Below, one piece after another: positions 1 to 7,433 of a stretch of DNA of 35,487 nucleotides. The notes under the pieces were generated by a model, which saw only the letters and a list, made by a program, of their open reading frames with translations, had not been told where the DNA came from and did not search any database. The translations under genes were made by a program, and so were the position numbers. The stretch lies in assembly GCA_002162955.1 (NCBI GenBank), contig MABD01000034.1, forward strand, positions 135,941 to 171,427. The letters are read 5' to 3'. The stretch comes from Gammaproteobacteria bacterium 45_16_T64 (lineage in GTDB: Bacteria > Pseudomonadota > Gammaproteobacteria > Pseudomonadales > Ketobacteraceae). How positions within the stretch are numbered: the stretch's first letter is position 1; the number at the start of each line of letters is the position of its first letter.

Positions 1-1
1 T

Positions 2-961
2 ATAAAACGTATGGTTATCCACCAGAACAACATGGTGCATTCCGCCAAACGTGTGATCCCTATCTTGTTAGCAATAATGGCATGGGCATTCACCACCTAC
101 CTTTGCCTTAAGGGCCTGAAGAAAATCTGGAAAATTGATTTTCAGACCGCCGCATTATTTGGCTTTGGAGCGGCTGTTATCACCGTCTTTGTCACCGGTA
201 AATTAATCGAAAGGGCTGCCAGTAAGCTTAAAAATGAGCGCATGGATGTTGCAAACCTGTTTACCATACCCCTCATCTGCTCTGCTGCCTTGCTCAGCTT
301 TGCGCATGGCGCCAACGACGTTGCGAATGCGATCGGTCCTCTGGCCGCTATTAATGACGCCATCGTCAATGTGGGTATTTCCCAGAAAGCATCGATTCCT
401 CTTTGGGTAATGCTGATTGGAGCCATCGGTATCGCTATCGGCCTTGCGTTATTTGGACCAAAGCTTATTCGTACCGTAGGTACAGAAATCACCGATCTTG
501 ATAAGCCACGGGCTTTTTGTGTCGCTCTCGCGGCTGCCATTACGGTTATTATCGCCTCTCAGCTTGGCTTACCCGTAAGCTCTACCCACATTGCCGTTGG
601 TGGCATCTTTGGGGTGGGTTTCTTAAGAGAGTATCTAAAGCGCACCTATCTTGCGGAAATGCACGTGATCTCTCATCAATTAGACGGTAAAGATAAGCAG
701 CGTGTAGAACACATATTAACCAACTATACAAATACCTCCGTTGATGAAATCAACAAAGTATTCCGTCGCTTGAAGCAAGACCGTAAGCAGCTTCAAATGA
801 ACAAGAAAGACATCAAACGGTTGAAGAAAGGGTACAAAGAAGAGCTGGTTAAACGCTCTGCTCTCTATAAGATAGCGGCAGCCTGGATTATCACCGTGCC
901 AGCATCAGCGATATTGGCAGCATTCTTATTCTTCGCTCTACGCGGTCTAATGGCGGCTTAA
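2..961 (+). CDS. Inorganic phosphate transporter, PiT family (5' truncated)
   Basis: C-terminal part of a PiT-type low-affinity phosphate permease of the inner membrane, which takes up phosphate or metal-phosphate with a cation. The frame is open to the left edge (codons ATA AAA CGT precede the first ATG at 11), so the true start lies outside the window. The PiT signature GANDVANAIGP and the second inverted-repeat signature GLPVSSTHIAVGGIFGVG are both visible, with several hydrophobic segments before, between and after them. A charged cytoplasmic loop rich in Lys, Arg and Asp (about 70 residues) precedes the last TM helix, and the protein ends in FFALRGLMAA. The gene is followed by a strong hairpin terminator. 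The family call is secure; substrate preference is inferred from the family. Confidence 0.93.
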   Translation: MKRMVIHQNNMVHSAKRVIPILLAIMAWAFTTYLCLKGLKKIWKIDFQTAALFGFGAAVITVFVTGKLIERAASKLKNERMDVANLFTIPLICSAALLSFAHGANDVANAIGPLAAINDAIVNVGISQKASIPLWVMLIGAIGIAIGLALFGPKLIRTVGTEITDLDKPRAFCVALAAAITVIIASQLGLPVSSTHIAVGGIFGVGFLREYLKRTYLAEMHVISHQLDGKDKQRVEHILTNYTNTSVDEINKVFRRLKQDRKQLQMNKKDIKRLKKGYKEELVKRSALYKIAAAWIITVPASAILAAFLFFALRGLMAA

Positions 962-972
962 GCGATAGCCCT

Positions 973-1005
973 GGCTAATCAGTATTTGAAACGTACTGAT
1001 TAGCC
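973..1005 (+). terminator. Rho-independent-type terminator after the PiT gene
   Basis: Perfect 12-bp inverted repeat: GGCTAATCAGTA at 973-984 and TACTGATTAGCC at 994-1005, with a 9-nt loop, followed by the pyrimidine-rich CTTTGCTTCCCTCC. It starts 12 nt after the PiT stop codon. The T-run is imperfect, but stem strength and position support termination. Confidence 0.8.
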
Positions 1006-1184
1006 CTTTGCTTCCCTCCTTTCTTGGCTACCTCCCTATTTTCCTTGGCTTTTTCTCAATAAATTCGCTTATTTCATCTTCCTGACCTTTCCCATAGGGA
1101 CAATGGCCCTACTTCTACTTTACAATTCGCCCTTCAGGATATTGTTATCAGACCGCATGCGCCTAGCGCGATATAGGAATTCGA

Positions 1185-2564
1185 ATGACGCCATTATCTC
1201 CCGCAGATCAGCTTTTCCTCTGGCTGGAAAAACGCCAACAGCCCATGCACGTGGGTGGCTTACAGCTATTCTCATTTCCAGAAGATGCTGGGCCCAAGTA
1301 TGTCACCGAATTAGCGGAATCCTTACGGGCCTATTCCAGCCCACAAAAACCGTTTGACCAGCACTTGGTCAGCCGATTCGGCCAACCCGGTTGGGAAACC
1401 GATCAGCACTTTGACTTAGAACACCACTTTCGACACGAAGCGTTACCCAAACCAGGGCGGATTCGAGAGCTACTGGCACGAGTCTCTGCAGAGCACAGTA
1501 ATCTGATGGATAGAGAGCGGCCGCTGTGGGAAGTCCACCTCATTGAAGGGGTTCGCGGTAAACGTTTTGCACTGTATTCTAAAATGCACCATTCCATGAT
1601 CGACGGCATCTCGGGCATGCGCCTATGTATGCAATCCCTATCGAATGACCCTAGTGCGCGAAATCTTCCGCCTATTTGGGCAATGGAACCCAAAAAACGC
1701 AAAACAGATGAGCAACCCTCACCAACCGACTTGTTATCCAGCCTTGCGCAATTTAGCACGGCAGCAGGCAAGCAACTCTCGACGATACCAGCCGTAGCAC
1801 GTGAGATCGCCAAATCCGTCAGCAAAGCCAAGCGTGACCCAAACTATGTTTCCGTGTTTCAGGCTCCCCAATGCTTGCTGAACGAGCCTATTACCGGCTC
1901 CCGTCGATTTGCCGCCCAGTCCTACCCCATCGAGCGCATCAAACGTATTGGTAAGGCCTTTGACGCCACCGTCAACGATGTTGTACTAGCCGTATGTGGT
2001 AGCGCCTTGCGGGACTACTTAATTAGCCAGCACGCATTACCTGATCAGCCGCTGATTGCCCAGGTTCCCGTCAGTATTCGACAGGATGACAGTATCGGTG
2101 GCAACCAGATCGCGATGATTCTAGCCAACTTAGGTACCCATATTGCTGACCCGAGCAATCGTATGGAAGTGATTAAGGCATCCGTCAATGAAGCGAAGCA
2201 ACGTTTTGCCAATATGACACCCGCAGAGATCCTAAACTACACCTCTTTGACCATGGCACCTTCTGCGCTTAACATTCTTACCGGATTAGCCCCTAAATGG
2301 CAGACCTTTAATGTGGTAATATCTAACGTGCCCGGTCCCAAAGAAACGCTCTATTGGAATGGGGCGAAACTCGAGGGTATGTACCCCGTATCAATCCCGG
2401 TTGATCGCGTCGCCCTAAACATTACTCTGCTAAGCTATGTAGATCAGTTGGAATTTGGCTTTACCGCCTGCCGACGCACATTACCCTCCATGCAGCGAAT
2501 GCTCGACTACGTCGAAAATGGCATTCACGAACTGGAAGTTGCAGCAGATATTAATCATCGTTAA
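1185..2564 (+). CDS. WS/DGAT-family acyltransferase (wax ester synthase / diacylglycerol acyltransferase)
   Basis: Predicted O-acyltransferase that moves a fatty acyl group from acyl-CoA to a long-chain alcohol or diacylglycerol, making neutral storage lipid. The 459-aa length is typical of bacterial WS/DGAT enzymes. The N-terminus carries the family start PLSPADQLFLWLEKRQQPMHVGG. The catalytic HHxxxDG motif is intact as HHSMIDG (residues 135-141). The C-terminal part has family features such as NDVVLAVCGSALRDYL, VPVSIR and NVVISNVPGP, and ends with a hydrophobic beta segment. The ATG at 1185 is chosen because TAGGAA lies 6 nt upstream and because the family start follows it. The gene stands alone between a terminator and the helicase gene. 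Wax ester versus triacylglycerol preference cannot be told from sequence. Confidence 0.92.
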   Translation: MTPLSPADQLFLWLEKRQQPMHVGGLQLFSFPEDAGPKYVTELAESLRAYSSPQKPFDQHLVSRFGQPGWETDQHFDLEHHFRHEALPKPGRIRELLARVSAEHSNLMDRERPLWEVHLIEGVRGKRFALYSKMHHSMIDGISGMRLCMQSLSNDPSARNLPPIWAMEPKKRKTDEQPSPTDLLSSLAQFSTAAGKQLSTIPAVAREIAKSVSKAKRDPNYVSVFQAPQCLLNEPITGSRRFAAQSYPIERIKRIGKAFDATVNDVVLAVCGSALRDYLISQHALPDQPLIAQVPVSIRQDDSIGGNQIAMILANLGTHIADPSNRMEVIKASVNEAKQRFANMTPAEILNYTSLTMAPSALNILTGLAPKWQTFNVVISNVPGPKETLYWNGAKLEGMYPVSIPVDRVALNITLLSYVDQLEFGFTACRRTLPSMQRMLDYVENGIHELEVAADINHR

Positions 2565-2608
2565 TGCCATAGCAATACCGTCATTTATTACTCATAGAGG
2601 CAACTTTT

Positions 2609-3955
2609 TTGTTTTCTGAACTCGCTCTCAATGATCGCTTATTAAAAGCGATCACCAAACTTGGCTTTGAAAAAACCACTCCGGTACAAGCGCAAGCAAT
2701 CCCACTGGCCCTCGCCGGTAAAGACCTATTAGTCAGTGCCAAAACGGGCAGTGGTAAAACAGCCGCATTCTTGCTGCCATCACTGCATCGTTTTCTAGAA
2801 AACCCGGCCCCCGATAGTGGTACCCGCGCACTTATTCTGGTGCCAACACGAGAGTTAGCTCGTCAGGTACTAAAGCAATGCTCTCAGTTCGCCGACTTTA
2901 CCAACATCAAATCCACGATGATTATTGGCGGAGAAGATTTTAAATTTCAGAAGTCCCAATTTCGCAAGAATCCTGAAATCGTTATCGCCACACCCGGCCG
3001 ACTGGTAGAGCATTTAGATGCAGGCTCTATTGATTTTAAAGACCTTGAAGTATTGGTATTGGATGAAGCTGACCGCATGCTCGACATGGGCTTTGTGGAA
3101 GATGTGATGCATATTGCAAAGGCCTGTAACAACAAACGACAGACCTTATTGTTCTCCGCTACGCTGAAACAGCGGGGTCTCGAAGAGATCATTGGTGAAG
3201 CGCTGAATGAGCCTGAAAAACTCATTCTAGACACCCATAAAGATGAGCATAGCCAAATTCGACAGCAGGCAGTACTTGCCGATGATAACGATCACAAAGA
3301 TAAACTGCTGGCCACACTTCTAGAAAACGAGACCTATAATAAGGCCTTGGTTTTCACCAACAAGAAAGTACAAGCCACTCGACTGTGCGGATTAATGCGA
3401 TATAAGAATAATCGCGCGGGTGTACTTCAGGGTGACCTAAGCCAAGAAGAGCGTAACCATGTTATGAGCCTGTTCCGCAACGGGCAGGTCAATGTACTGA
3501 TCGCGACCGACGTCGCAGCACGGGGTATCGATGTCGACGGCATTGACCTTGTTATTAACTATGATATGCCTCGCAACGGTGATGATTATATTCACCGGAT
3601 TGGCCGAACGGGCCGTGCTGACAGCGAAGGTGTTGCGATCTCATTCGTCACCTCCTTCGAATGGAATCTTAAAGCCGCCATTGAACGTTACTTACGACAT
3701 AACTTCGAAAAGCGCACTATCAAAGGTTTCGAAGGCAAGTTTAAAGGCCCTAAGAAACTTAAATCTTCCGGTAAATCTGCTGGCGCTAAAAAGTTCAAGC
3801 AAGAGAAAAAGGGCGAAGCGGAGAAAACCAAGAATCGCTTAAGGGATAAGAAAAACGTCGGTAAACGTCGTAAACCCTCGACAAAGCCAGAGCCAGGTAG
3901 CAATACGCATAAACGTAGCGATGCCGGTTTTGAGCCACCTAAAAAGCGTATTTAG
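2609..3955 (+). CDS. DEAD-box ATP-dependent RNA helicase (SrmB/RhlE-like)
   Basis: ATP-dependent RNA remodelling enzyme, probably acting in ribosome assembly or RNA decay. All helicase motifs are present: the Q motif near residues 17-27 (GFEKTTPVQAQAIP), motif I AKTGSGKT (44-51), PTRELA (79-84), TPGR (128-131), DEAD (152-155), SAT (183-185), then ATDVAARGID and HRIGRTGR in the second RecA lobe. The tail after about residue 370 is very rich in Lys and Arg with low complexity, as in SrmB-type RNA-binding extensions. The start is a TTG at 2609, preceded by AGAGG with 9-nt spacing. The protein begins MFSELALNDRLLKAI, as usual for the family. The stop codon lies in the loop of a terminator hairpin shared with the convergent gene. 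SrmB versus RhlE assignment is not certain. Confidence 0.95.
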   Translation: MFSELALNDRLLKAITKLGFEKTTPVQAQAIPLALAGKDLLVSAKTGSGKTAAFLLPSLHRFLENPAPDSGTRALILVPTRELARQVLKQCSQFADFTNIKSTMIIGGEDFKFQKSQFRKNPEIVIATPGRLVEHLDAGSIDFKDLEVLVLDEADRMLDMGFVEDVMHIAKACNNKRQTLLFSATLKQRGLEEIIGEALNEPEKLILDTHKDEHSQIRQQAVLADDNDHKDKLLATLLENETYNKALVFTNKKVQATRLCGLMRYKNNRAGVLQGDLSQEERNHVMSLFRNGQVNVLIATDVAARGIDVDGIDLVINYDMPRNGDDYIHRIGRTGRADSEGVAISFVTSFEWNLKAAIERYLRHNFEKRTIKGFEGKFKGPKKLKSSGKSAGAKKFKQEKKGEAEKTKNRLRDKKNVGKRRKPSTKPEPGSNTHKRSDAGFEPPKKRI

Positions 3956-3965
3956 ATACGCTTTT
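3942..3965. terminator. Bidirectional terminator between convergent genes
   Basis: Perfect 10-bp inverted repeat AAAAGCGTAT (3942-3951) and ATACGCTTTT (3956-3965) with the tetraloop TTAG. It has A-runs on one side and T-runs on the other, so it can end transcription in both directions. The helicase TAG stop codon sits in the loop, and the convergent gene's TAA begins inside the right arm. Confidence 0.85.
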
Positions 3966-5310
3966 ACTCTTGATCAAGCGCCTTCATTATATTTGCCATA
4001 GCTCCATCGGCAATATTACGAATGCGATCGCGGCCTAACATGGAGCTACCACTGAAGCTCCATGTTAGTTTTCCATTAAACGTCGCGGCGGACGTATTAA
4101 AATAGTTCAACACATTAGTATTGGTGGCAAACGCAAATTCGGTAACCTGCAACGGGCTATCCTTCACATCAATACTCACCCTACCTAGATTCGATACCGA
4201 CAATCCTTCTGGATGCATTTTACTGATCATTTGACTAAATCGCTTCATGTTTCCATTCCCCATAGAGCGCCCTAGCAAAGCATAGCTTTTATGCGTAGCG
4301 GAATGAAAGAAAGGTAATGGCGTTTCCATCGTCTCCAACATGCAAGTATGAATCTCTCGCGCCAACGACCAAAAATCATTATCAGGGGAAATTCGGTGCA
4401 TACTCGTTGAACCTGACACAAAACAACCACAATCCTCCCCCACCGGAGGAATTAATCGCGCTCGAATATCCAATACCTGCGTGCTCGTCGTCGCATGAAA
4501 CATACTCGCCGGTGAATCTTGAGCCACGGTGAGAGACAACGCCGCATTAAGTACACACTGTACCGATGTGCCTTTTTGTTTTGCCTTATGCGCAATACGC
4601 TGCATTAATGCCGCGTCAAATACACGGGGCTCCACTTGAAGCTCTTGCGCACTCAGCGACAAATCACTTTTGTTTCGGATACCTTTAGGCAACCCGGCAC
4701 GGCCCACAAATTTGACCGATGCTTGCAAGGTCTTCCAGGCCGTACGTAATCCATCCAGATCCGCATACTGGGCCATTTTAGGTATACGGTCACCGTAATA
4801 CCCTACCGGTGCCAACGTAGGTAACGTCGCCGGCTCACCTTTTTTCAATTGTGCTAATGACGTTAATATATCTCGCAATAAAAACACGGCAGAACGCCCA
4901 TCACACACGGCATGGTGATAAGTAGAAATTAGTGATGCATTGTTATGATCATGTTGAACTAATATGCAGCGAATCAATGGACCTACATCCGTCTCAAACG
5001 GTGTATTCAGCTCTTTTTCTAGCAGCGCCCACTCGCTACCTTTCGCTTGAGTCAGCAACCCTAGCGTAATACTTGAATCCACTTCCCGGAACCAAGGCGC
5101 GCCTTTTTCATCGGCACGAATAGCGACGCGTAATAAGGGGTGTCGTTGTTGCAACGCCACCAAAGCACCACGTAGTTCACTCACATTCACAGCACCCTGC
5201 AAATGCACAACGGAACCAAAATTAAGCGGCGACACCGAATCAAATCGCCAATACATATCTTCCGTTGGGCCCAGGAGGCGCTCAACAGACACTGATTTTT
5301 CCGGTGCCAT
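3964..5310 (-). CDS. Condensation-domain / PapA-like acyltransferase
   Basis: A 448-aa protein of the CoA-dependent acyltransferase superfamily (condensation domains, PapA, alcohol acetyltransferases). The catalytic HHxxxDG motif is present as HHAVCDG (residues 132-138). The N-terminal segment reads like family members (MYWRFDSVSPLNFGSVVHLQG, then QQRHPLLRVAI), and GLSVSNLGRV near the C-terminus matches the conserved structural stretch close to the DFG-like site. There is no carrier-protein or adenylation domain, so it is a free-standing acyltransferase. The ATG at 5310 is preferred over the upstream TTG at 5313 because AAGGA lies 8 nt before it. It sits 51 bp downstream of slyD on the same strand and could be cotranscribed. 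Substrates are unknown; a lipid or wax-like ester role is only suggested by the nearby WS/DGAT gene. Confidence 0.8.
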   Translation of the reverse strand: MAPEKSVSVERLLGPTEDMYWRFDSVSPLNFGSVVHLQGAVNVSELRGALVALQQRHPLLRVAIRADEKGAPWFREVDSSITLGLLTQAKGSEWALLEKELNTPFETDVGPLIRCILVQHDHNNASLISTYHHAVCDGRSAVFLLRDILTSLAQLKKGEPATLPTLAPVGYYGDRIPKMAQYADLDGLRTAWKTLQASVKFVGRAGLPKGIRNKSDLSLSAQELQVEPRVFDAALMQRIAHKAKQKGTSVQCVLNAALSLTVAQDSPASMFHATTSTQVLDIRARLIPPVGEDCGCFVSGSTSMHRISPDNDFWSLAREIHTCMLETMETPLPFFHSATHKSYALLGRSMGNGNMKRFSQMISKMHPEGLSVSNLGRVSIDVKDSPLQVTEFAFATNTNVLNYFNTSAATFNGKLTWSFSGSSMLGRDRIRNIADGAMANIMKALDQE

Positions 5311-5361
5311 CAACGTAATCCTTACTACACGCTAAGAAAACTGCAATAGAAACACTAGGGA

Positions 5362-5880
5362 CTAGTGGTGATGACCACCTACGCCATGAGCATGGCCGTG
5401 TGAGATTTCATCAGCACTGGCTTCTCTAACACTTTGCACCTCGACATCAAACGTAAGCACTTTGCCCGCTAATGGGTGGTTGCTATCTACATCCACATTA
5501 AATTTGCCGACTTTAACGATTGTCACCTGCTGTGGACCTTTCTCAGTCTCCACCCCTACGATCATACCAGGACGTAACTTGGCCTTTTTAGGTACTCGTA
5601 AGTGCTTAATAGGTACACGCTGCTGCTTCTCTTCGTTACGCAAGCCGTAACCATCAGCAGGCTGAACCGTCGCGGTGAATGAGTCCCCAGCCACTTTACC
5701 GACCATTGCGGTCTCTAGGCCACGGATGACACCTTTGTGGCCATGCAAGTACGCCATCGGATCACCGCCATGGGAGTTTTCCAGCTCATTGCCATCTTCT
5801 GTGCTTAAGCGATAGTGAAAGGTCACTACAGTATTCTGCGCAACAGCGATATTTTCCTGGTTTGAAGACTCAGATGTCAT
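5362..5880 (-). CDS. slyD: FKBP-type peptidyl-prolyl isomerase SlyD
   Basis: Cytoplasmic prolyl isomerase and chaperone. The N-terminal FKBP half includes VVTFHYRLSTEDGNELENS and PMAYLHGHKGVIRGLETAMVGK; the central part is the insert-in-flap chaperone domain (GYGLRNEEKQQRVP through the QVTIVKVG region). NHPLAGKVLTFDVEVQSVR is the classic SlyD end of the FKBP fold. The short tail SHGHAHGVGGHHH is a metal-binding His stretch, shorter than the E. coli tail. Length is 172 aa. The start is supported by GAGGAAAA upstream of the ATG. Known SlyD proteins bind nickel and assist hydrogenase maturation or folding; no hydrogenase genes are seen here. Confidence 0.95.
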   Translation of the reverse strand: MTSESSNQENIAVAQNTVVTFHYRLSTEDGNELENSHGGDPMAYLHGHKGVIRGLETAMVGKVAGDSFTATVQPADGYGLRNEEKQQRVPIKHLRVPKKAKLRPGMIVGVETEKGPQQVTIVKVGKFNVDVDSNHPLAGKVLTFDVEVQSVREASADEISHGHAHGVGGHHH

Positions 5881-6444
5881 AACTTTTCCTCATTAAATCT
5901 CGGTAATAAATGCGCGCTATTATCAGCTCAGACAAGGACTAAAGCAATAAGCTATTACGAGACTTGGTGGGGCTACTTGAGGCATAACCTCTAGAAAGCA
6001 TTTGACTGCTAAACTGTTGGCTCGTGGCTCACGAGGCTAAAAATGACGAAATCTAGACAAAATCTGGCCTCACCCTACAGGCAATACAAAGTGCTTAATG
6101 TATTCTGTGATATTATAGGCGCCGAAAGAGGCTCTCGTGTTTTTATACTTGGCTCTATTGAGGCTAAATAACCACAAAATCTGCGGTATACGCAGAGGTA
6201 TAGCCAAAAAACGGCGTCAAACTTTAACCGCTAAGATGTTGAATTATAACGGAATTATACGGTTACAGTGAGTGTAGAATAAGAGCTTTAGTAGAACAGG
6301 TATCATTGCAAGTGCAGTATCGCTAAAATCAGGAAAAACAGCCAAAGAAACGTTATGTGTCTTTAGCCGATTTTTTCGTTTTATATCCGAACCGGTGAAT
6401 TCGGATATAATTTCTATATTTCACCAACAAAATGAGTAAAGAAA
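5881..6444. other. Long intergenic region between divergent slyD and the cold-shock gene
   Basis: 564 bp without a convincing gene. It holds a small perfect hairpin (CTCGTG 6021-6026, CACGAG 6030-6035), a repeated GAGGCTAAA motif (around 6033 and 6155), a 42-codon open frame at 6043-6171 without a good ribosome binding site, and the cold-shock promoter region at its right end. Cold-shock genes often have long 5' leaders, so part of this may be transcribed leader. Confidence 0.6.
6381..6410. promoter_or_regulatory. 11-bp perfect palindrome upstream of the cold-shock gene
   Basis: TTATATCCGAA (6381-6391) and TTCGGATATAA (6400-6410) form a perfect inverted repeat with an 8-nt spacer. A -10-like TATAAT (6406-6411) overlaps the right arm. 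It is either an operator covering the promoter or, if transcription starts further upstream, a leader hairpin 34 nt before the start codon. No -35 match is evident at standard spacing. Confidence 0.55.
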
Positions 6445-6651
6445 ATGAGTAAAGGAACAGTTAAATGGTTCAACGCCGATAAAGGCTTCGGTTTTATTAC
6501 ACCTGAAGATGGCAGCAAAGATTTGTTTGTTCATCATTCAGAAATTCAAGCAGGCGGCGGGTATGCCACATTGAGTGATGGCCAGGCTGTTGAATTTGAA
6601 GTTGGCCAAGGTCAAAAAGGTCCTTGTGCAAACAAAGTTGTTCCTGTTTAA
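6445..6651 (+). CDS. Cold-shock protein (CspA family)
   Basis: A 68-aa single cold-shock domain that binds single-stranded RNA or DNA and melts RNA structure. The start [18 protein letters not shown] is canonical; RNP1 is KGFGFI and RNP2 is LFVHH. It ends [13 protein letters not shown], typical of CspA/CspE-type paralogues in marine gammaproteobacteria. A 13-nt tandem duplication (AAAATGAGTAAAG at 6429-6441 and 6442-6454) places an earlier ATG at 6432 that opens an out-of-frame 6-codon ORF overlapping the true start. The real start is at 6445 by homology. A GC-rich hairpin follows. Confidence 0.95.
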   Translation: MSKGTVKWFNADKGFGFITPEDGSKDLFVHHSEIQAGGGYATLSDGQAVEFEVGQGQKGPCANKVVPV

Positions 6652-6673
6652 GCGGCAACACGTAGTAAGCAAT

Positions 6674-6709
6674 GCAGTCGGACGGCTTCGCCGCCCGCTG
6701 CTTTGTTCG
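6674..6709 (+). terminator. GC-rich hairpin terminator after the cold-shock gene
   Basis: GCAG (6674-6677) pairs with CTGC (6698-6701), enclosing CGGC-TTC-GCCG (6683-6693). The stem is interrupted but GC-rich and is followed by TTTGTTCGTT. It begins 22 nt after the stop codon. Confidence 0.6.
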
Positions 6710-6758
6710 TTACCAATATCACATGTTAGTAATCTATATATTATTAAGACGACCTAGC

Positions 6759-7391
6759 TCAATCCAGTGACACCGATGCAATAGCTTGATCCAGCTTAGA
6801 TTGGGGCCACATCTTAGCATCACTTGGCGGAGCCCCTGCTGTGCTATTTGTCACCGTAGTACCCATCGACGGTTGCGTAAACACCTTGCCCGACAAGACC
6901 GTTACATCAAGCTGATCGCCAAAAATGAAACCACCCCAGAAATCTGTACCACGAACACCAATAGTGGCAACAGGAGTTTCTACCTGATAACGATGTTGGG
7001 ACATTTGCTGAATCTCCCCGGTAAGCACTCGAAATGCGCCCTTAGTAACGCGAAACAACGCCGACCCTCGACTACTGACAGCATCAAATTGATATTCCTT
7101 AATTGCCAGATCAGAGCTTTCCCCCAAGGTAAGTACACTACCATCTAGTAGCTTTGCCGAAAAACGAGAACCTTTACCCGTACTTACGTGATCGCCCTCA
7201 AACAACCTATCCCGTCGTTTTACGATAACAGGTGCATCAGCACGTAACACTTGAACCTCACCGCGTAAGAACACTACCTGACCGATCACCGCAGGTTGCT
7301 CAGCAAAAGACACAAAAGGCATACCACACAAGAACCACCCCAAACACCACGTCACTACGATTCTTGCCAACACCGCCGAACATCTCATCAT
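6759..7391 (-). CDS. Exported FecR-domain protein
   Basis: A 210-aa predicted periplasmic protein. It starts with a signal peptide (MMRCSAVLARIVV, a hydrophobic core, then FAEQP), followed by a FecR domain: GEVQVLRAD, GDHVSTGKGSRFSAKLLDGSVLTLG, ETPVATIGVRGTDFWG and VLSGKVF are the usual beta-strand motifs. The ATG at 7391 is preferred because GGGAG lies about 5 nt upstream and gives a proper signal peptide. It lies 42 bp downstream of topB on the same strand and is probably cotranscribed. FecR domains of this free-standing type occur in envelope proteins of unknown function; no TonB receptor or FecI partner is adjacent, so iron signalling should not be assumed. Confidence 0.85.
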   Translation of the reverse strand: MMRCSAVLARIVVTWCLGWFLCGMPFVSFAEQPAVIGQVVFLRGEVQVLRADAPVIVKRRDRLFEGDHVSTGKGSRFSAKLLDGSVLTLGESSDLAIKEYQFDAVSSRGSALFRVTKGAFRVLTGEIQQMSQHRYQVETPVATIGVRGTDFWGGFIFGDQLDVTVLSGKVFTQPSMGTTVTNSTAGAPPSDAKMWPQSKLDQAIASVSLD

Positions 7392-7433
7392 TGCGACTCC
7401 CAGCTCAATTCTGCCCACCTAGGAGTATAGGTG

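Noticed and set aside
142-540. Long open frame antisense to the phosphate transporter gene
   Set aside because: It is the reverse shadow of a strongly conserved PiT coding region and has no start signal or family match; the same applies to other antisense frames inside the helicase, SctV, SctN and translocator genes.
6043-6171. 42-codon open frame between slyD and the cold-shock gene
   Set aside because: No ribosome binding site, no recognisable motif, and a length easily reached by chance; listed only as content of the intergenic region.
6759-7391. FecR protein as part of a FecI-FecR-FecA iron signalling system
   Set aside because: The protein is periplasmic with a signal peptide, and no FecI sigma factor or TonB receptor gene is adjacent; it sits behind topB instead.
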